Source: Planctellipticum sp942493135 (GTDB taxonomy: Bacteria > Planctomycetota > Planctomycetia > Planctomycetales > Planctomycetaceae). Taken from it: a stretch of DNA of 64,000 bases. The position numbers and the translations under genes are program-made. The stretch is taken from the NCBI GenBank assembly GCA_942493135.1, contig OW818684.1, forward strand, positions 496,001 through 560,000, read 5' to 3'. Below, piece after piece: positions 41,366-50,376 of this stretch (its first letter is position 1; every line of letters begins with the position of its first letter). The notes beneath the pieces were generated by a model that worked only from the letters and a program-made list of their open reading frames with translations, was not told where the DNA came from and searched no databases.

Positions 41366-41763
41366 CGCTCGTCCTTTCGCTCGCGGACCAAGCGAATGTC
41401 GATGCCAAGATCCGGTTTCGTCCAGTTGTCATCTGCCGTGAGCACCGGCAGTCCGCGGATCATGCCCAGCGACAGGCAGGCACGATCCGCCAACGAGAGA
41501 TTCGCGGCGCGGGCATAGGGTTCGAGCGTTGCGGCAATCACGGACTGCTCAAATCCAAACTCGATGACTTGCAGTTCCAGACTTTTGAATTTGACGATGA
41601 TTTCCTCCAGCGACGTGCCCGGACGGTACTGACGGTTCAGCACCTCGGCCGCATTGACGGCCGAGATCAGCCCGCCGCGGAGCCACGGTCGCACGAACTC
41701 TTCACCCCGCTCCTTGCCGAGAAACGCCAACACCGCGGAGGCGTCGAGAACGCCCTCAGGCAC
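41362..41763 (-). CDS. vapC: PIN-domain toxin (VapC-like)
   Basis: A 133-residue PIN ribonuclease. The N-terminal VLDASAVLAFLGKERGEEFV gives the first acidic residue (D7 in this numbering), AVNAAEVLNRQY the Glu, SLADRACLSLGMIRG and LPVLTADDNW the remaining acidic positions. These are the four conserved acidic residues of VapC toxins that cut tRNA or rRNA. I chose the GTG at 41763, which overlaps the antitoxin stop by 8 bp and begins the fold, over an ATG at 41883 that would overlap the whole antitoxin C-terminus. Bicistronic with the AbrB-type antitoxin. Confidence 0.88.
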   Translation of the reverse strand: MPEGVLDASAVLAFLGKERGEEFVRPWLRGGLISAVNAAEVLNRQYRPGTSLEEIIVKFKSLELQVIEFGFEQSVIAATLEPYARAANLSLADRACLSLGMIRGLPVLTADDNWTKPDLGIDIRLVRERKDER

Positions 41764-42064
41764 TGCGTTCGGCGTCTTTCGCCGCCTCGCGCGCCACTTC
41801 CTCGCGGCGTTCCGCCAGTAACTCATCGACGAGACTGACGCCCGGTTCAACGAGTCCCCTAAAAAAGGCTTGCGCTTCCGCAAGCACCTGATCGTAGCTG
41901 CGCACGGACAAATTGCCCGCGGCTTCGCTTAAGACCAATTCATCGCCCGGCTGGAAGTGCAGACGGTCGCGCAGGTCTGCCGGAATGACGATCCGGCCGG
42001 AACTGTCGACTCGGACTTTGTAGGAAGAAGGCATCTCGGAATTTGCCCCCAGTTGTTCACGCAT
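41756..42064 (-). CDS. vapB: AbrB/SpoVT-type antitoxin (VapB-like)
   Basis: A 102-residue protein with a swapped-hairpin AbrB DNA-binding domain, SYKVRVDSSGRIVIPADLRD then LHFQPGDELVLSEAAGNLSV (about residues 14-55). The C-terminal helix (YDQVLAEAQAFFRGLV, VSLVDELLAERREEV) would wrap the PIN toxin. The start at 42064 has GAGGGG 5 bp upstream; an inner ATG at 42034 is an alternative. The pair would bind its own promoter in the gap to 42412. Confidence 0.85.
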   Translation of the reverse strand: MREQLGANSEMPSSYKVRVDSSGRIVIPADLRDRLHFQPGDELVLSEAAGNLSVRSYDQVLAEAQAFFRGLVEPGVSLVDELLAERREEVAREAAKDAERSA

Positions 42065-42412
42065 AACCCCTCGCACGATTGTTTTGACGCTATTCTCTGA
42101 CACTGCCACAGAATGAGACGTGCGTCAACGCTTTTGTGAGGCGGGAAGCGAGGCCGTAACTGGGGGCGTCGTTCGCCGCGCCGTGTCTCGGCCCGGATTT
42201 ACCGATAGCGCATGATAAAGGACGTTATTAACCTCTATTGCCGCAAGCGGGACTGAAGCCTTGTCTCCGCTGCGAAGCGTGAGACCCACATGTCGCTACC
42301 GATGGGATGACCGTCACATTTTCCGGATTCCGACTGGGCAGCGGAGTTCGGATTTGCAGTTCGGTGCAGTACAATATTCGTACACCGGCGGCCCGGACAT
42401 TGAACGTTCATT
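42065..42412. other. 348-bp divergent intergenic region
   Basis: Gene-free. It separates the divergent toxin-antitoxin operon and the STAND gene and must hold both promoters. GTACAATATTCGTAC around 42370 is a near-palindrome (GTAC arms) that could serve as an operator for the AbrB protein. No terminator or repeat stands out. Confidence 0.45.
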
Positions 42413-45400
42413 ATGCAGCGTGATCCGCACTTTCTCGAAATTGAGTCTCGGCTGGCGGGAGATTTGGATCCTGAACTGTTCGAGCGGTGCGCCGTCGACT
42501 TGTTGAGGAAGGTTTATCCCAATTTGGTCCCGATCCGCGGTGGGAGTGATGACGGCTGCGACGGCGAGCTGCTGGATAGCCAACAGGAAGGGATGCCGCT
42601 GGTTACAACGACCGGGAAGTCTGCGACGGGTAACCTCAAACGAAATCTGCAGGCTTATGTGAAGGCCGGGCTGAGGGGCCGAAAGGCGATTTTCGCGACG
42701 TCGCAGGTGTTGACGTCACGGCGGCGTAAGAACCTTATTGCGGCGGCCAGTAAACTTGGATTTGAACTCCTGCAGATTCATGACGGAGCCGATTTTGCGG
42801 ATCGTCTGTACGAAAGTTCGAAGTGGTGCCTGGAGCTTTTGAGCTTGACGGGACGCCCACAGGCGTTGATTGAGAGCCCCGTTACAAACCGGCCGGAATC
42901 GAAGGCGGCTCTCATAGGTCGTGACTCCGAACTGGAACGACTGCGTCACTGGGACGGCGACGGTTTGCTGGTTGGCCAGCCTGGGTCGGGAAAAACATCG
43001 CTGCTGCGTCAATTGCGACAATGGCAGCATGCCTATTTCCTCGTCAGCAATGATCAGACGGCGATCGCGAACGCGATTCGCGATCAGCGTCCAGAAGTCG
43101 TGATCGTCGACGATGCACATGCACGTCCGGGATGGATCGCTGAACTGCGACAACTTCGACAGAGTATCGGCGGTACGTTTCGAATTCTGGCGGCGAGTTG
43201 GCCCGATCCGTTTGCCCGCCGAGTTCGAACTGAATTCGGTCACCCGCAGGTGATGGAATTGAGTCTGCCTCGACTGAGCCGCGATGCCATTGTCGAAGTG
43301 ATTCGGAGCAGTGGCCTTGCGTTCTCCGACGGATGGATTAACGAACTCCTCAATCAGGCGGTTGGTCTGCCAGGACTGGCGATCACGCTCTGCGATGCCT
43401 GTCGCGGCGGGAGAGCAAAGGAGGTCCTAGACGGCACGGCCGTGCTGCGAGAAATTGATTTCATCTGCCAAAGCCTCTCCGGCCAGCATGACGGAGACCT
43501 TCGACGGGTGTTAGGGATATTTGCATTGGCCGGAAATACCGGCTTAGACGTGAACATAATCGCCCGCACAGAATCGATCAGCACGGCTGCTCTCACGGAG
43601 CGACTCTCCGGGATGGCGCAAGCTGGTGTAATCTCGGTTCGAGAACTCCACAAGGGCGTGCGGATTGTCGTGCAACCGGCTGCCGTCCGGCATGCCTTGG
43701 TCAAGGAAACGTTTTTTGGAACTCTTCCGATGCTGTGGCGGCCTTACGCAGCACTTGTGGAGTTCCCAGACGAAGTGACACGGACTCTGTTGGGAGCGGC
43801 GAAGCGCGGAGCGGATGTCAATCGAGAAGAGCTGTTCGCTTTGGTGCAGCAAACGGACAATCCTGACGTGTGGTGGCTCTACGCAAGCCTTGGTGAGATC
43901 GAGGCTCGCCACGCTGTGCAGTCCCGGCCGGACCGCCTGGCGGATGTCTGCGAACCGTGTCTGGTACTCTGTCCGACGGTGGTTCTCTCGGAGGTCAGCC
44001 GCCGCGCGGTCCGTGGCGAGACGCCGTTCCGTCAATCGTTGAGTGAATGGATCAAGAGCGTCGAACCGGGAGATGCGAAAGCCGTCGAACGTCGCCGCCT
44101 GCTCGTCGAGACGTTGGTTTGCATGCCGGAGGGTGACGAGTTTCCGGCGGAGACTCTGGATTTGATCGATCAAGTCTTTTGGCCGGCATTCGAAGAAAAC
44201 GTTGTTGCGCCCGGCGACGGCAATCGGTTTCAGTCTCGCTTTGGCATGCTCCGATTGGCTCAGATCGAGCAGATAGTGGGGATTTGGCCTGCTATCTTCG
44301 CTTGGCTTCGGCGGCAGCAGCAAATCCCTTGGAAGGCGGTCTTGAAACTCCTGCGGCATTGGGGATTCCCAAATGTTCGCCATGCCGCTGATCCCTCAAT
44401 GATCGTTGTCGATAGTCTCCACGCTGCCGCCAGACAGTTCGTCGTCGACGTGGCCTCGCTGGCAATCGAGAGCCCTGCCGTGGTCGAAAGCCTGCACCGA
44501 CTCGCAGAACACCTGAAAATGCCACTGTCTCTCAGTCGAGATCTAGAATTCCGCATCCTCTTTTCCGACAGTTGGCACAGGGCTGACTGGCAGGAGCATG
44601 AGGCGGCCTGTCGAGTTGAGGTCGATCGGCTGGCTGAGCGGTGGAGCGAAGAAGATCCGTTGATCGTCGCGCTGCGCATTGGCCAGTTCCGCCGTTATCG
44701 GGACGAGATTGACTACCGCGGCACCGATTGGACTCATTACCTGTGCAGCGCCGTCTGCCAGTGCGGCATCCACTGGTTGCAATGGGCGCGGGCATTTCGT
44801 TCGGTGGAGGCCGGCAGTCAGTTCGTTGCAGTCTTCGCCTGGAACGCCGTCATCGCACAATCCGACGGAATCGACGCGTTCCTGATGGAGTGCTTGAGCA
44901 GCAGGGAACATCGTTCGTGGCTGATTCAACTGGCGCTCCTCGAAGCACAACTGAGCGAGTCTACGGCCGTGGAAATCCTGAAGACTGTTGCCGCTGGCGA
45001 TGAGGACATTATCGCACTTCTGCGTCTCGACTCGCCTAGAATCCCTCCGCGCCTCACGCCGCTGTTGCGTCATCAGGAGGCATCAATACGTCTGGCGGCA
45101 GCCATTGCGATTGATCAAATCTGCAATCATCAGATTTCAGAAGATCTGCTGAATGACTGGAAGACGGCGATCATCGACCTGCCCTCGCGCGACACTGCTC
45201 GCTGGCGATTGGAGGCGATTCTGCGAGCCTATCCGGACCTCGCGTATCCGCTGCTGGAACGACATCTGGGCTGGCCGTGGTATCTGGAGACGTCGCCGGA
45301 ACTTCAGTCTGCCGCAGATTTGCTGTCAGAAGCTGAGAGGCGGATATTGATCGAGACACTTCCTTCAACGACGGCAAAGGATCTTGTTGAAGTGCTGGTG

Positions 45401-45760
45401 GGCACGAGTACCAACTGCTTTCGAACGCTGCAGAAGACGTCCTTACGGTTGGCTGTTCGGTGCAGTATGTTGCAGAACTTGAGCTTGGCGGAGTGGGCGG
45501 AGTTTGCCGCGATCGCGATCGACGAAGGCGCCGACTGCGAGGAATTGGTGCATGTCTGCTGCTGGCCGGACTTTTGTGGCGATGAGTCCGCAGAGTGGGA
45601 GCGGAGACTGGCGGATGTACGGCTAGTTTCGACCAACGACGACAGAGTGCGACACTTGCTGAACCGGATTGCGATCGTTTGCGAGACCCGCTTAAGTGCG
45701 TCTCTGAAGGAAGAACGCGATCGCAGTGTTCTTGGACGCGATCACGGTCGCTTCTCATAA
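42413..45760 (+). CDS. STAND-type P-loop NTPase with N-terminal nuclease-like domain
   Basis: A 1115-residue protein with three parts. Residues 1-140 look like a PD-(D/E)xK nuclease of the Mrr/Cap4 type: LFERCAVDLLRKVYPNLVPI, then GSDDGCDGEL, MPLVTTTGKSATG (acidic plus Lys cluster). Residues 165-400 are the NTPase, with LLVGQPGSGKTSLLRQL (Walker A 188-195), VVIVDDAHA (Walker B 229-237) and a RILAASWP sensor segment. Residues 400-1115 are a long array of helical repeats, likely the sensor. This is the plan of Avs-type and other STAND defence proteins, which bind a phage protein and fire a nuclease. Length is shorter than most Avs; the exact class is uncertain. Confidence 0.75.
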   Translation: MQRDPHFLEIESRLAGDLDPELFERCAVDLLRKVYPNLVPIRGGSDDGCDGELLDSQQEGMPLVTTTGKSATGNLKRNLQAYVKAGLRGRKAIFATSQVLTSRRRKNLIAAASKLGFELLQIHDGADFADRLYESSKWCLELLSLTGRPQALIESPVTNRPESKAALIGRDSELERLRHWDGDGLLVGQPGSGKTSLLRQLRQWQHAYFLVSNDQTAIANAIRDQRPEVVIVDDAHARPGWIAELRQLRQSIGGTFRILAASWPDPFARRVRTEFGHPQVMELSLPRLSRDAIVEVIRSSGLAFSDGWINELLNQAVGLPGLAITLCDACRGGRAKEVLDGTAVLREIDFICQSLSGQHDGDLRRVLGIFALAGNTGLDVNIIARTESISTAALTERLSGMAQAGVISVRELHKGVRIVVQPAAVRHALVKETFFGTLPMLWRPYAALVEFPDEVTRTLLGAAKRGADVNREELFALVQQTDNPDVWWLYASLGEIEARHAVQSRPDRLADVCEPCLVLCPTVVLSEVSRRAVRGETPFRQSLSEWIKSVEPGDAKAVERRRLLVETLVCMPEGDEFPAETLDLIDQVFWPAFEENVVAPGDGNRFQSRFGMLRLAQIEQIVGIWPAIFAWLRRQQQIPWKAVLKLLRHWGFPNVRHAADPSMIVVDSLHAAARQFVVDVASLAIESPAVVESLHRLAEHLKMPLSLSRDLEFRILFSDSWHRADWQEHEAACRVEVDRLAERWSEEDPLIVALRIGQFRRYRDEIDYRGTDWTHYLCSAVCQCGIHWLQWARAFRSVEAGSQFVAVFAWNAVIAQSDGIDAFLMECLSSREHRSWLIQLALLEAQLSESTAVEILKTVAAGDEDIIALLRLDSPRIPPRLTPLLRHQEASIRLAAAIAIDQICNHQISEDLLNDWKTAIIDLPSRDTARWRLEAILRAYPDLAYPLLERHLGWPWYLETSPELQSAADLLSEAERRILIETLPSTTAKDLVEVLVGTSTNCFRTLQKTSLRLAVRCSMLQNLSLAEWAEFAAIAIDEGADCEELVHVCCWPDFCGDESAEWERRLADVRLVSTNDDRVRHLLNRIAIVCETRLSASLKEERDRSVLGRDHGRFS

Positions 45761-46291
45761 CGAACCGTCGAGGGAGCCATCGGCCTCAGGCCAGATTCTC
45801 ACCTCGACGATTCCGCTGAGGGTTTTCATCGCGTAAATCGACCGAAGCTTGATCCGTCAAGCATCCCATCACACTGTCAGAGCCGTTGCCAACCCGAGTT
45901 GAGAGCATTCTGCCGAGTGTCGTGAGCTGAAACCTCGTGTCTGCGGTCTCCGTATTTTTACCGATGCCGTCCAGTCTGGATTTCGACAATATTCACACAG
46001 TGAATGCTTGTCAAAGTCAACCGTCGCCGAATACCGTGTTCAGTCATGCGCGTGCGAGCGAGCGTCCGTTCGTTCGTGCATTGGACCGCTTTAGTGGAGT
46101 TGCATCGCCGAGACTCCACGTCGTGAATCGAACCAAGTGTCGATCGCGGATCTTGTGGACGAAGTGGCGACGTCCATGTGTGCTGCGAGTGAGCCGAAGG
46201 GTCGGCGAAGAACGCCGTCCCCGTCGTAACGGGCAAAGGTTGAACGCGTTTCCGTCAGCAAGTGTCCCATTCTGTCAGAGAGGCGATCTCG
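45761..46291. other. 531-bp gene-free stretch upstream of the DUF2235 gene
   Basis: No protein-like frame. It contains a 15-bp palindrome ATTCAC-ACA-GTGAAT at 45991-46005, and a G/U-rich hairpin at 46055-46076. Either could be an operator or a promoter structure for the effector operon that starts at 46292. Confidence 0.45.
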
Positions 46292-47458
46292 ATGACTGCC
46301 GGTATGGCCCCGCCTCGGAATATCGTCGTCTGTTTCGATGGCACCAGCAACACGTTCGGCCAGACGAACACGAACGTCGTACGTCTGGTCGAATCGCTGA
46401 GCCGGGACCCAGCCCGGCAGCGGATTTACTACGACCCCGGCGTCGGCACGCTGCCGGAACCGGGCTATGTGACGGGCTTCGGCAAGCGATTCTCGGAGGT
46501 CGTCGGACTCGCCTTCGGCGGGGGGCTAACGTGGAAAGTCGAACTTGCCTACCAGTATCTGATGGAGGCTTGGGAGCCGGGCGACCGGATCTTCCTTTTC
46601 GGTTTCAGTCGGGGGGCCTATTCGGCGCGGGTGCTCGCTGCCATGCTCCACGCGTTTGGGCTGCTGCCGCGGGGGAATACGAATCTGGTCCCGCATGTCC
46701 TGAAGCTGTTTAAGACCGTGCGGCGGGCGAGCGAAGAACGGCCGACAAACTACTGGAAACTCCTCAACCAGTTTCGGAGGACTTTCGCGCGAGACTCAGG
46801 CGTGCGGCTCAAACGGGTCGAAACGCACTGTCTCGGCGTTTGGGACACCGTCTCGTCCGTGGGTTGGGTCTGGAATCCTCTCCGATTCCCGTTTACGGCG
46901 GCCAATCCGAGCGTGTCGCACATTCGCCATGCCGTCTCGATCGACGAGCGGCGCTGCTTTTTTCGGCAGAACTTGTTTGACGCTGAGAAGAGCCACGACC
47001 TGAAGGAATACTGGTTCGCCGGGTCACATGGTGATGTGGGGGGAGGTTATCCCGAGGGCACCCAGGCGGCCTGGCGCGTCGCGTTTGATTGGATGGTCGA
47101 CGAAGCGGTGCAGTTGGGGCTGCTGGTGGATGCCGGCCAATTGCAGCACGTGCGTGATTCCTCATTCGTTCACGACGACCACTGGCAGGACGAAATCCAC
47201 GATCAACTGTCGATTCAGAAGGCCTGGTGGTTGGCAGAATTCCTCCCGAAGTTGGTCTACCAGCCGGGTCACTCGTCGCGGTCGGTCGAACTGGGGCTGG
47301 GGCGCTCGCGCGCGCTGCGCGGCGGCGAACGGATTCACCGCTCGGCGCTGCTGAGAATTCGGGGAACGAACTATGTCCCGCGGAATCTTTCCGCCGGCTT
47401 CCTGACCGAGGTCCGTTCGCTCGCGGAGGTTCCCGAGACGCTGCCCTATCGGCCGTAA
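46292..47458 (+). CDS. DUF2235 alpha/beta-hydrolase (phospholipase-like)
   Basis: A 388-residue protein of the DUF2235 family. It starts with IVVCFDGTSNTFGQTNTNVV (D16-G), has the nucleophile motif FLFGFSRGAYSAR (S106 in GxSxG) and the acid/His segment WFAGSHGDVGGGYPEG, and LGVWDTVSSVG. Members include the Tle1 phospholipase toxins of type VI secretion and membrane-attacking effectors. No signal peptide, so it would act from the cytosolic face. The ATG at 46292 is chosen because the fold begins 10 residues later; a GTG ten codons upstream is less likely. It leads the cluster with the EndA nuclease and the protease. Confidence 0.88.
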   Translation: MTAGMAPPRNIVVCFDGTSNTFGQTNTNVVRLVESLSRDPARQRIYYDPGVGTLPEPGYVTGFGKRFSEVVGLAFGGGLTWKVELAYQYLMEAWEPGDRIFLFGFSRGAYSARVLAAMLHAFGLLPRGNTNLVPHVLKLFKTVRRASEERPTNYWKLLNQFRRTFARDSGVRLKRVETHCLGVWDTVSSVGWVWNPLRFPFTAANPSVSHIRHAVSIDERRCFFRQNLFDAEKSHDLKEYWFAGSHGDVGGGYPEGTQAAWRVAFDWMVDEAVQLGLLVDAGQLQHVRDSSFVHDDHWQDEIHDQLSIQKAWWLAEFLPKLVYQPGHSSRSVELGLGRSRALRGGERIHRSALLRIRGTNYVPRNLSAGFLTEVRSLAEVPETLPYRP

Positions 47459-47519
47459 TGTTTCGTCGCTGGCGCAGTTACCAAGGTGCTTGTCTCCATT
47501 CACTGACAAAGGTCCCATC

Positions 47520-48509
47520 ATGCGCACATTGCTCGTCCACCGCTACGTTCTACCGTTCGCCGTCGTCGCTACGTTGACACTGGCTGCCGGGAGACTTGCG
47601 GCCGAAGACCCAATCGACGCCGTCGGGGACGCCGATGCCGGTCCCGAAGTCGTGGAACTCCGCTCGGCCCTGCGGCCGTCACTGTTTCGGAAGAGCCAAC
47701 TGGCACCGCAGGGGTTGTCCGCCCAAGATGCCGCGTTAGAGAAGGACAATTGCCTGTTTGGTGCGCCGCAGCCGGAGAGCGGCGTCGACCTGGGGCCAAT
47801 CGACATTATCCGCCGCAAGGGCTATGTCCTCGCACACAGCCGGCTCTACAAGATCCCCCTGTGGGTCTGCGAACACGCGCTGGCGTCTGAAATCGTCGGA
47901 ACGGCGAAGCGGGACGACAGTAAATTCCGTCCAGACGACACATTGGCTGGGGGAGCCCGCGCTGAGTTGGCGGATTACAAGGGGGCTGGTTTCGATCGTG
48001 GCCATCAGGCACCCGCCGGGAATTTCAAGTTTGACCAAGGGCTGATGGACGAATCGTTCTATTTGTCGAATATGGTTCCTCAGTTTGGCCCGACGTTCAA
48101 TCGTGGTATCTGGGCGCATCTCGAAGACACGGTTCGGAAGTGGACTCAGAAGCGGGGAGAGTGCTGGATCATCACAGGTCCCTTGTTCTACGACCCGCTC
48201 GAAGAAGATGAGTCCACGGCTGACGGGTGGGTCGATTACCAGACCATCGGAGCCGACGAAGTCGCCGTCCCGACGCACCTCTACAAGATCGTTGTGGCGA
48301 AGTCGGGACAGTCCTACGAGGCGATTACGTTTGTGATGGCCAACAAGCACTATGGGCAGCCCTATCGGCTGAAGGCTTACATTGCCACTGTCGACTGGGT
48401 TGAAGCGCGGACCGGACTCGACTTCCTGCCGGAACTCACCAGCACTCCGTCCTTGATCCCCGTTGGCGTAGCGCTGGAATCGTCCAAGTCCTCCCTGTGG
48501 AGCGAATGA
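47520..48509 (+). CDS. exported DNA/RNA non-specific endonuclease (EndA/NUC1 type)
   Basis: A 329-residue nuclease. An N-terminal signal peptide (LLVHRYVLPFAVVATLTLAA, residues 4-23, cut around AAED) is followed by the beta-beta-alpha-metal nuclease core: FDRGHQAPAGNF (H162 catalytic in DRGH), FYLSNMVPQFGPTFNRGIW (N184, N194) and LEDTVRKW (E202). The conserved GPLFYDP follows. It would act outside the cytoplasm, in the periplasm or on extracellular DNA. The ATG at 47520 gives the signal peptide; the upstream start adds 10 residues. The trypsin-like gene begins 3 bp after its stop. Confidence 0.92.
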   Translation: MRTLLVHRYVLPFAVVATLTLAAGRLAAEDPIDAVGDADAGPEVVELRSALRPSLFRKSQLAPQGLSAQDAALEKDNCLFGAPQPESGVDLGPIDIIRRKGYVLAHSRLYKIPLWVCEHALASEIVGTAKRDDSKFRPDDTLAGGARAELADYKGAGFDRGHQAPAGNFKFDQGLMDESFYLSNMVPQFGPTFNRGIWAHLEDTVRKWTQKRGECWIITGPLFYDPLEEDESTADGWVDYQTIGADEVAVPTHLYKIVVAKSGQSYEAITFVMANKHYGQPYRLKAYIATVDWVEARTGLDFLPELTSTPSLIPVGVALESSKSSLWSE

Positions 48510-48512
48510 CCG

Positions 48513-49154
48513 ATGGAAAACATCAACCACAGCCTGCGGGACTATCAGAACGTCCGCCCTGGGACCGCGATTCTGAATCCGCTGAGCGGCGAGATTGGCA
48601 CGATTGGCCTGATTGCGACTTCCGACGACATGGATCGCTGGATTGTGGGTTGCTGCCACGTTTTTGGTCCGCGAGACGGAACGGCGTGGCCGCTGGGGAC
48701 GTTCGCGCCGTTGTATTACCCCGCCGACACGCTGCGGAGCGATCCCATCGCTATTGTGGACGAGAAGCGACTCTTTGCGGAATTGGACTGCGCGGCGGCC
48801 CTGGTGCCGGCTCATCGACGGTGCTTCGGTTATCCGCTCGGATTGGGGCCTTTGGCAGCCCCGGTTGACGCTGTGCCTGGCCAAATGGTACTGAAGTCCG
48901 GTGGAGTGACCGGAGTCACCGAGGGTTACGTGAGAGCTGTGCGCGACGCGGAAATTGAGATTGCGAGTCTCGGACTTTCGCCGGGATACCGCATGAATGA
49001 ACCCGGCGATTCTGGGGCGCTCTGGGTCGATGCCGCCACGCGGGCTCCGGTCGGACTGCATCGCGGCGGCGATGCACAAAAGCCGCAACTCGCCTATGCA
49101 GTGCCAATTCGAACTGTCCTCGACAAACTGGCGCTCCGCATCGTCCACGACTAA
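48513..49154 (+). CDS. trypsin-like serine protease
   Basis: A 213-residue chymotrypsin-fold protease with IVGCCHVFGPRDG (His49), AELDCAAALVPA (Asp92) and the Ser motif NEPGDSGALWVD (Ser167 in GDSGAL), and the final RAPVGLHRGG strand. All three catalytic residues are present. No signal peptide or propeptide is visible, so it seems cytosolic. It starts 3 bp behind the exported nuclease gene, so both are made together. In conflict systems such small trypsins often activate or release a partner effector. The partners here may include the nuclease or the small membrane protein downstream. Confidence 0.85.
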   Translation: MENINHSLRDYQNVRPGTAILNPLSGEIGTIGLIATSDDMDRWIVGCCHVFGPRDGTAWPLGTFAPLYYPADTLRSDPIAIVDEKRLFAELDCAAALVPAHRRCFGYPLGLGPLAAPVDAVPGQMVLKSGGVTGVTEGYVRAVRDAEIEIASLGLSPGYRMNEPGDSGALWVDAATRAPVGLHRGGDAQKPQLAYAVPIRTVLDKLALRIVHD

Positions 49155-49270
49155 ATAATCGGCCACGAATGTGAGGCGCGCGGCTGGGAGGAGAGAATCC
49201 TGCGGAAACGAGATGGGGAACCCTTACCTTGGAGGTATCACAACTCCGAACCAAGGACGGATTTCTCACG

Positions 49271-49294
49271 GAAAGCATTCTTGAAAGCATTCTT
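49271..49294. repeat. tandem 12-bp direct repeat GAAAGCATTCTT x2
   Basis: Two exact adjacent copies lie in the 304-bp gap between the protease gene and the convergent small gene. It may be a simple slippage duplication. The rest of the gap 49155-49458 has no gene. Confidence 0.8.
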
Positions 49295-49395
49295 TCATCC
49301 GCCGTCACAACCACCGATGACCGTCCGCAGTGTAGGAGCGAATCATCCGAATTGTCCTGCGTCGGATGCAGCGTTCGTCGAGTCCAGTGACTGCA

Positions 49396-49429
49396 GAGGG
49401 CCGATCGACGCTGACGCCGACCGGCCCTC
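49396..49429. terminator. bidirectional hairpin between protease and small membrane-protein genes
   Basis: GAGGGCCG at 49396-49403 pairs with CGGCCCTC at 49422-49429, and parts of the 18-nt interior pair further. It lies between two convergent genes, the expected place for a shared terminator. There is no strong T tract on either side, so it is a candidate only. Confidence 0.5.
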
Positions 49430-49458
49430 AATTCGTCTTTGCGCGCAACTGGATCGCG

Positions 49459-49689
49459 TTAGTGCTTGTTCTTTTGTTGTTTTGACACGAGGTAACCGAT
49501 CCCGGCGACCAGCGCAACGGGAACCACGATCGGTGCCGCCGCAGCGGCCATTCCCGCCAATGCGGTTCCGCCAACAACTTTCGCAGCACCGACGACTCCG
49601 GCCACCGCAGCTCCCGAGATCTGTTTGCCCGCAGACGTGTGTTTCAGAAGATCATTGGCAGCGTGCATCGCATGATGTGTATTCGACAT
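49459..49689 (-). CDS. 76-residue glycine-zipper membrane protein
   Basis: A polar N-terminus (MSNTHHAMHAANDLLKHTSA) is followed by a Gly/Ala/Val-rich hydrophobic segment (GAAVAGVVGAAKVVGGTALA, then AAAAPIVVPVALVAGIGYLV) and a basic tail KQQKNKH. The GxxxG/AxxxA spacing is that of glycine-zipper pore formers and bacteriocin-like peptides. A clear ribosome site (GGAGAG) precedes the ATG at 49689; longer frames upstream are not coding. Placed between a protease operon and a CHAT-protease region, it could be a pore-forming effector or a bacteriocin. Function is inferred only. Confidence 0.7.
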   Translation of the reverse strand: MSNTHHAMHAANDLLKHTSAGKQISGAAVAGVVGAAKVVGGTALAGMAAAAAPIVVPVALVAGIGYLVSKQQKNKH

Positions 49690-50376
49690 GGATCTCTCCT
49701 CGTTTGGTCTTGCCGAAACGTGACTCCGGCCACCTGACAGAATGGTCATTGCCGGATCACCGCTGCGCGCCATACACTTGACGCGCGTTACCACTGACAT
49801 GCAGAATAGTACATAGGGTAGGCATTCTCTGCAAGTACCGAAGTAACGCCAGACTGCAATTCCAGAGTGTTCCACGGTGCGTGAGATTGATTCTCGGCGA
49901 CTTCCCCAGCGGGTCGCAGCCGCATGTGTCGGTTCAGTTGTCATGAGACAGCAATGGGCGAACTTGAAATCTCGCTTTTGGCCAGAGATTCGGCGGTGAC
50001 CGCCGAACCGCTGGGAATGAAACGGGTGGCAACCAGGCGAATCTTCAGAACTGCTCACTGTGCGTCTAGAGTTTCATGTCGAGAGGCGGCTGTGCGGGCA
50101 GAAATCTGCACGCGTGACGGGTCAGACTGGCAACAGAGTCGGAGGTTGCCACACCGAGTTCAACAGGGAAAGCGGAAGCCAGCCCGCCCAGCGATCCTTC
50201 GCCATTTCCAAGAACGAACCGATCGCTCAGTGAGTCTAAAGCTGAGTCGTGGCTTAAAGCGTGCCTGCCAACCGGAAACGCCTCAAGCGCTTTCCGGCCC
50301 GCCAGGGGCTACCGAGAATGGCTGGCGTCGACGTTTCCGCCACGGATACGAAGGGGTGCGCCAACCAGTTTGGCTT
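49690..50376. other. 687-bp gene-free stretch
   Basis: This holds the promoter of the 76-residue gene at its left end and the 3' flank of the minus-strand gene at 50377. Long frames on the plus strand are antisense extensions through the 50377 gene and have Arg/Gln-rich, non-protein composition. Nothing else seen. Confidence 0.4.
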
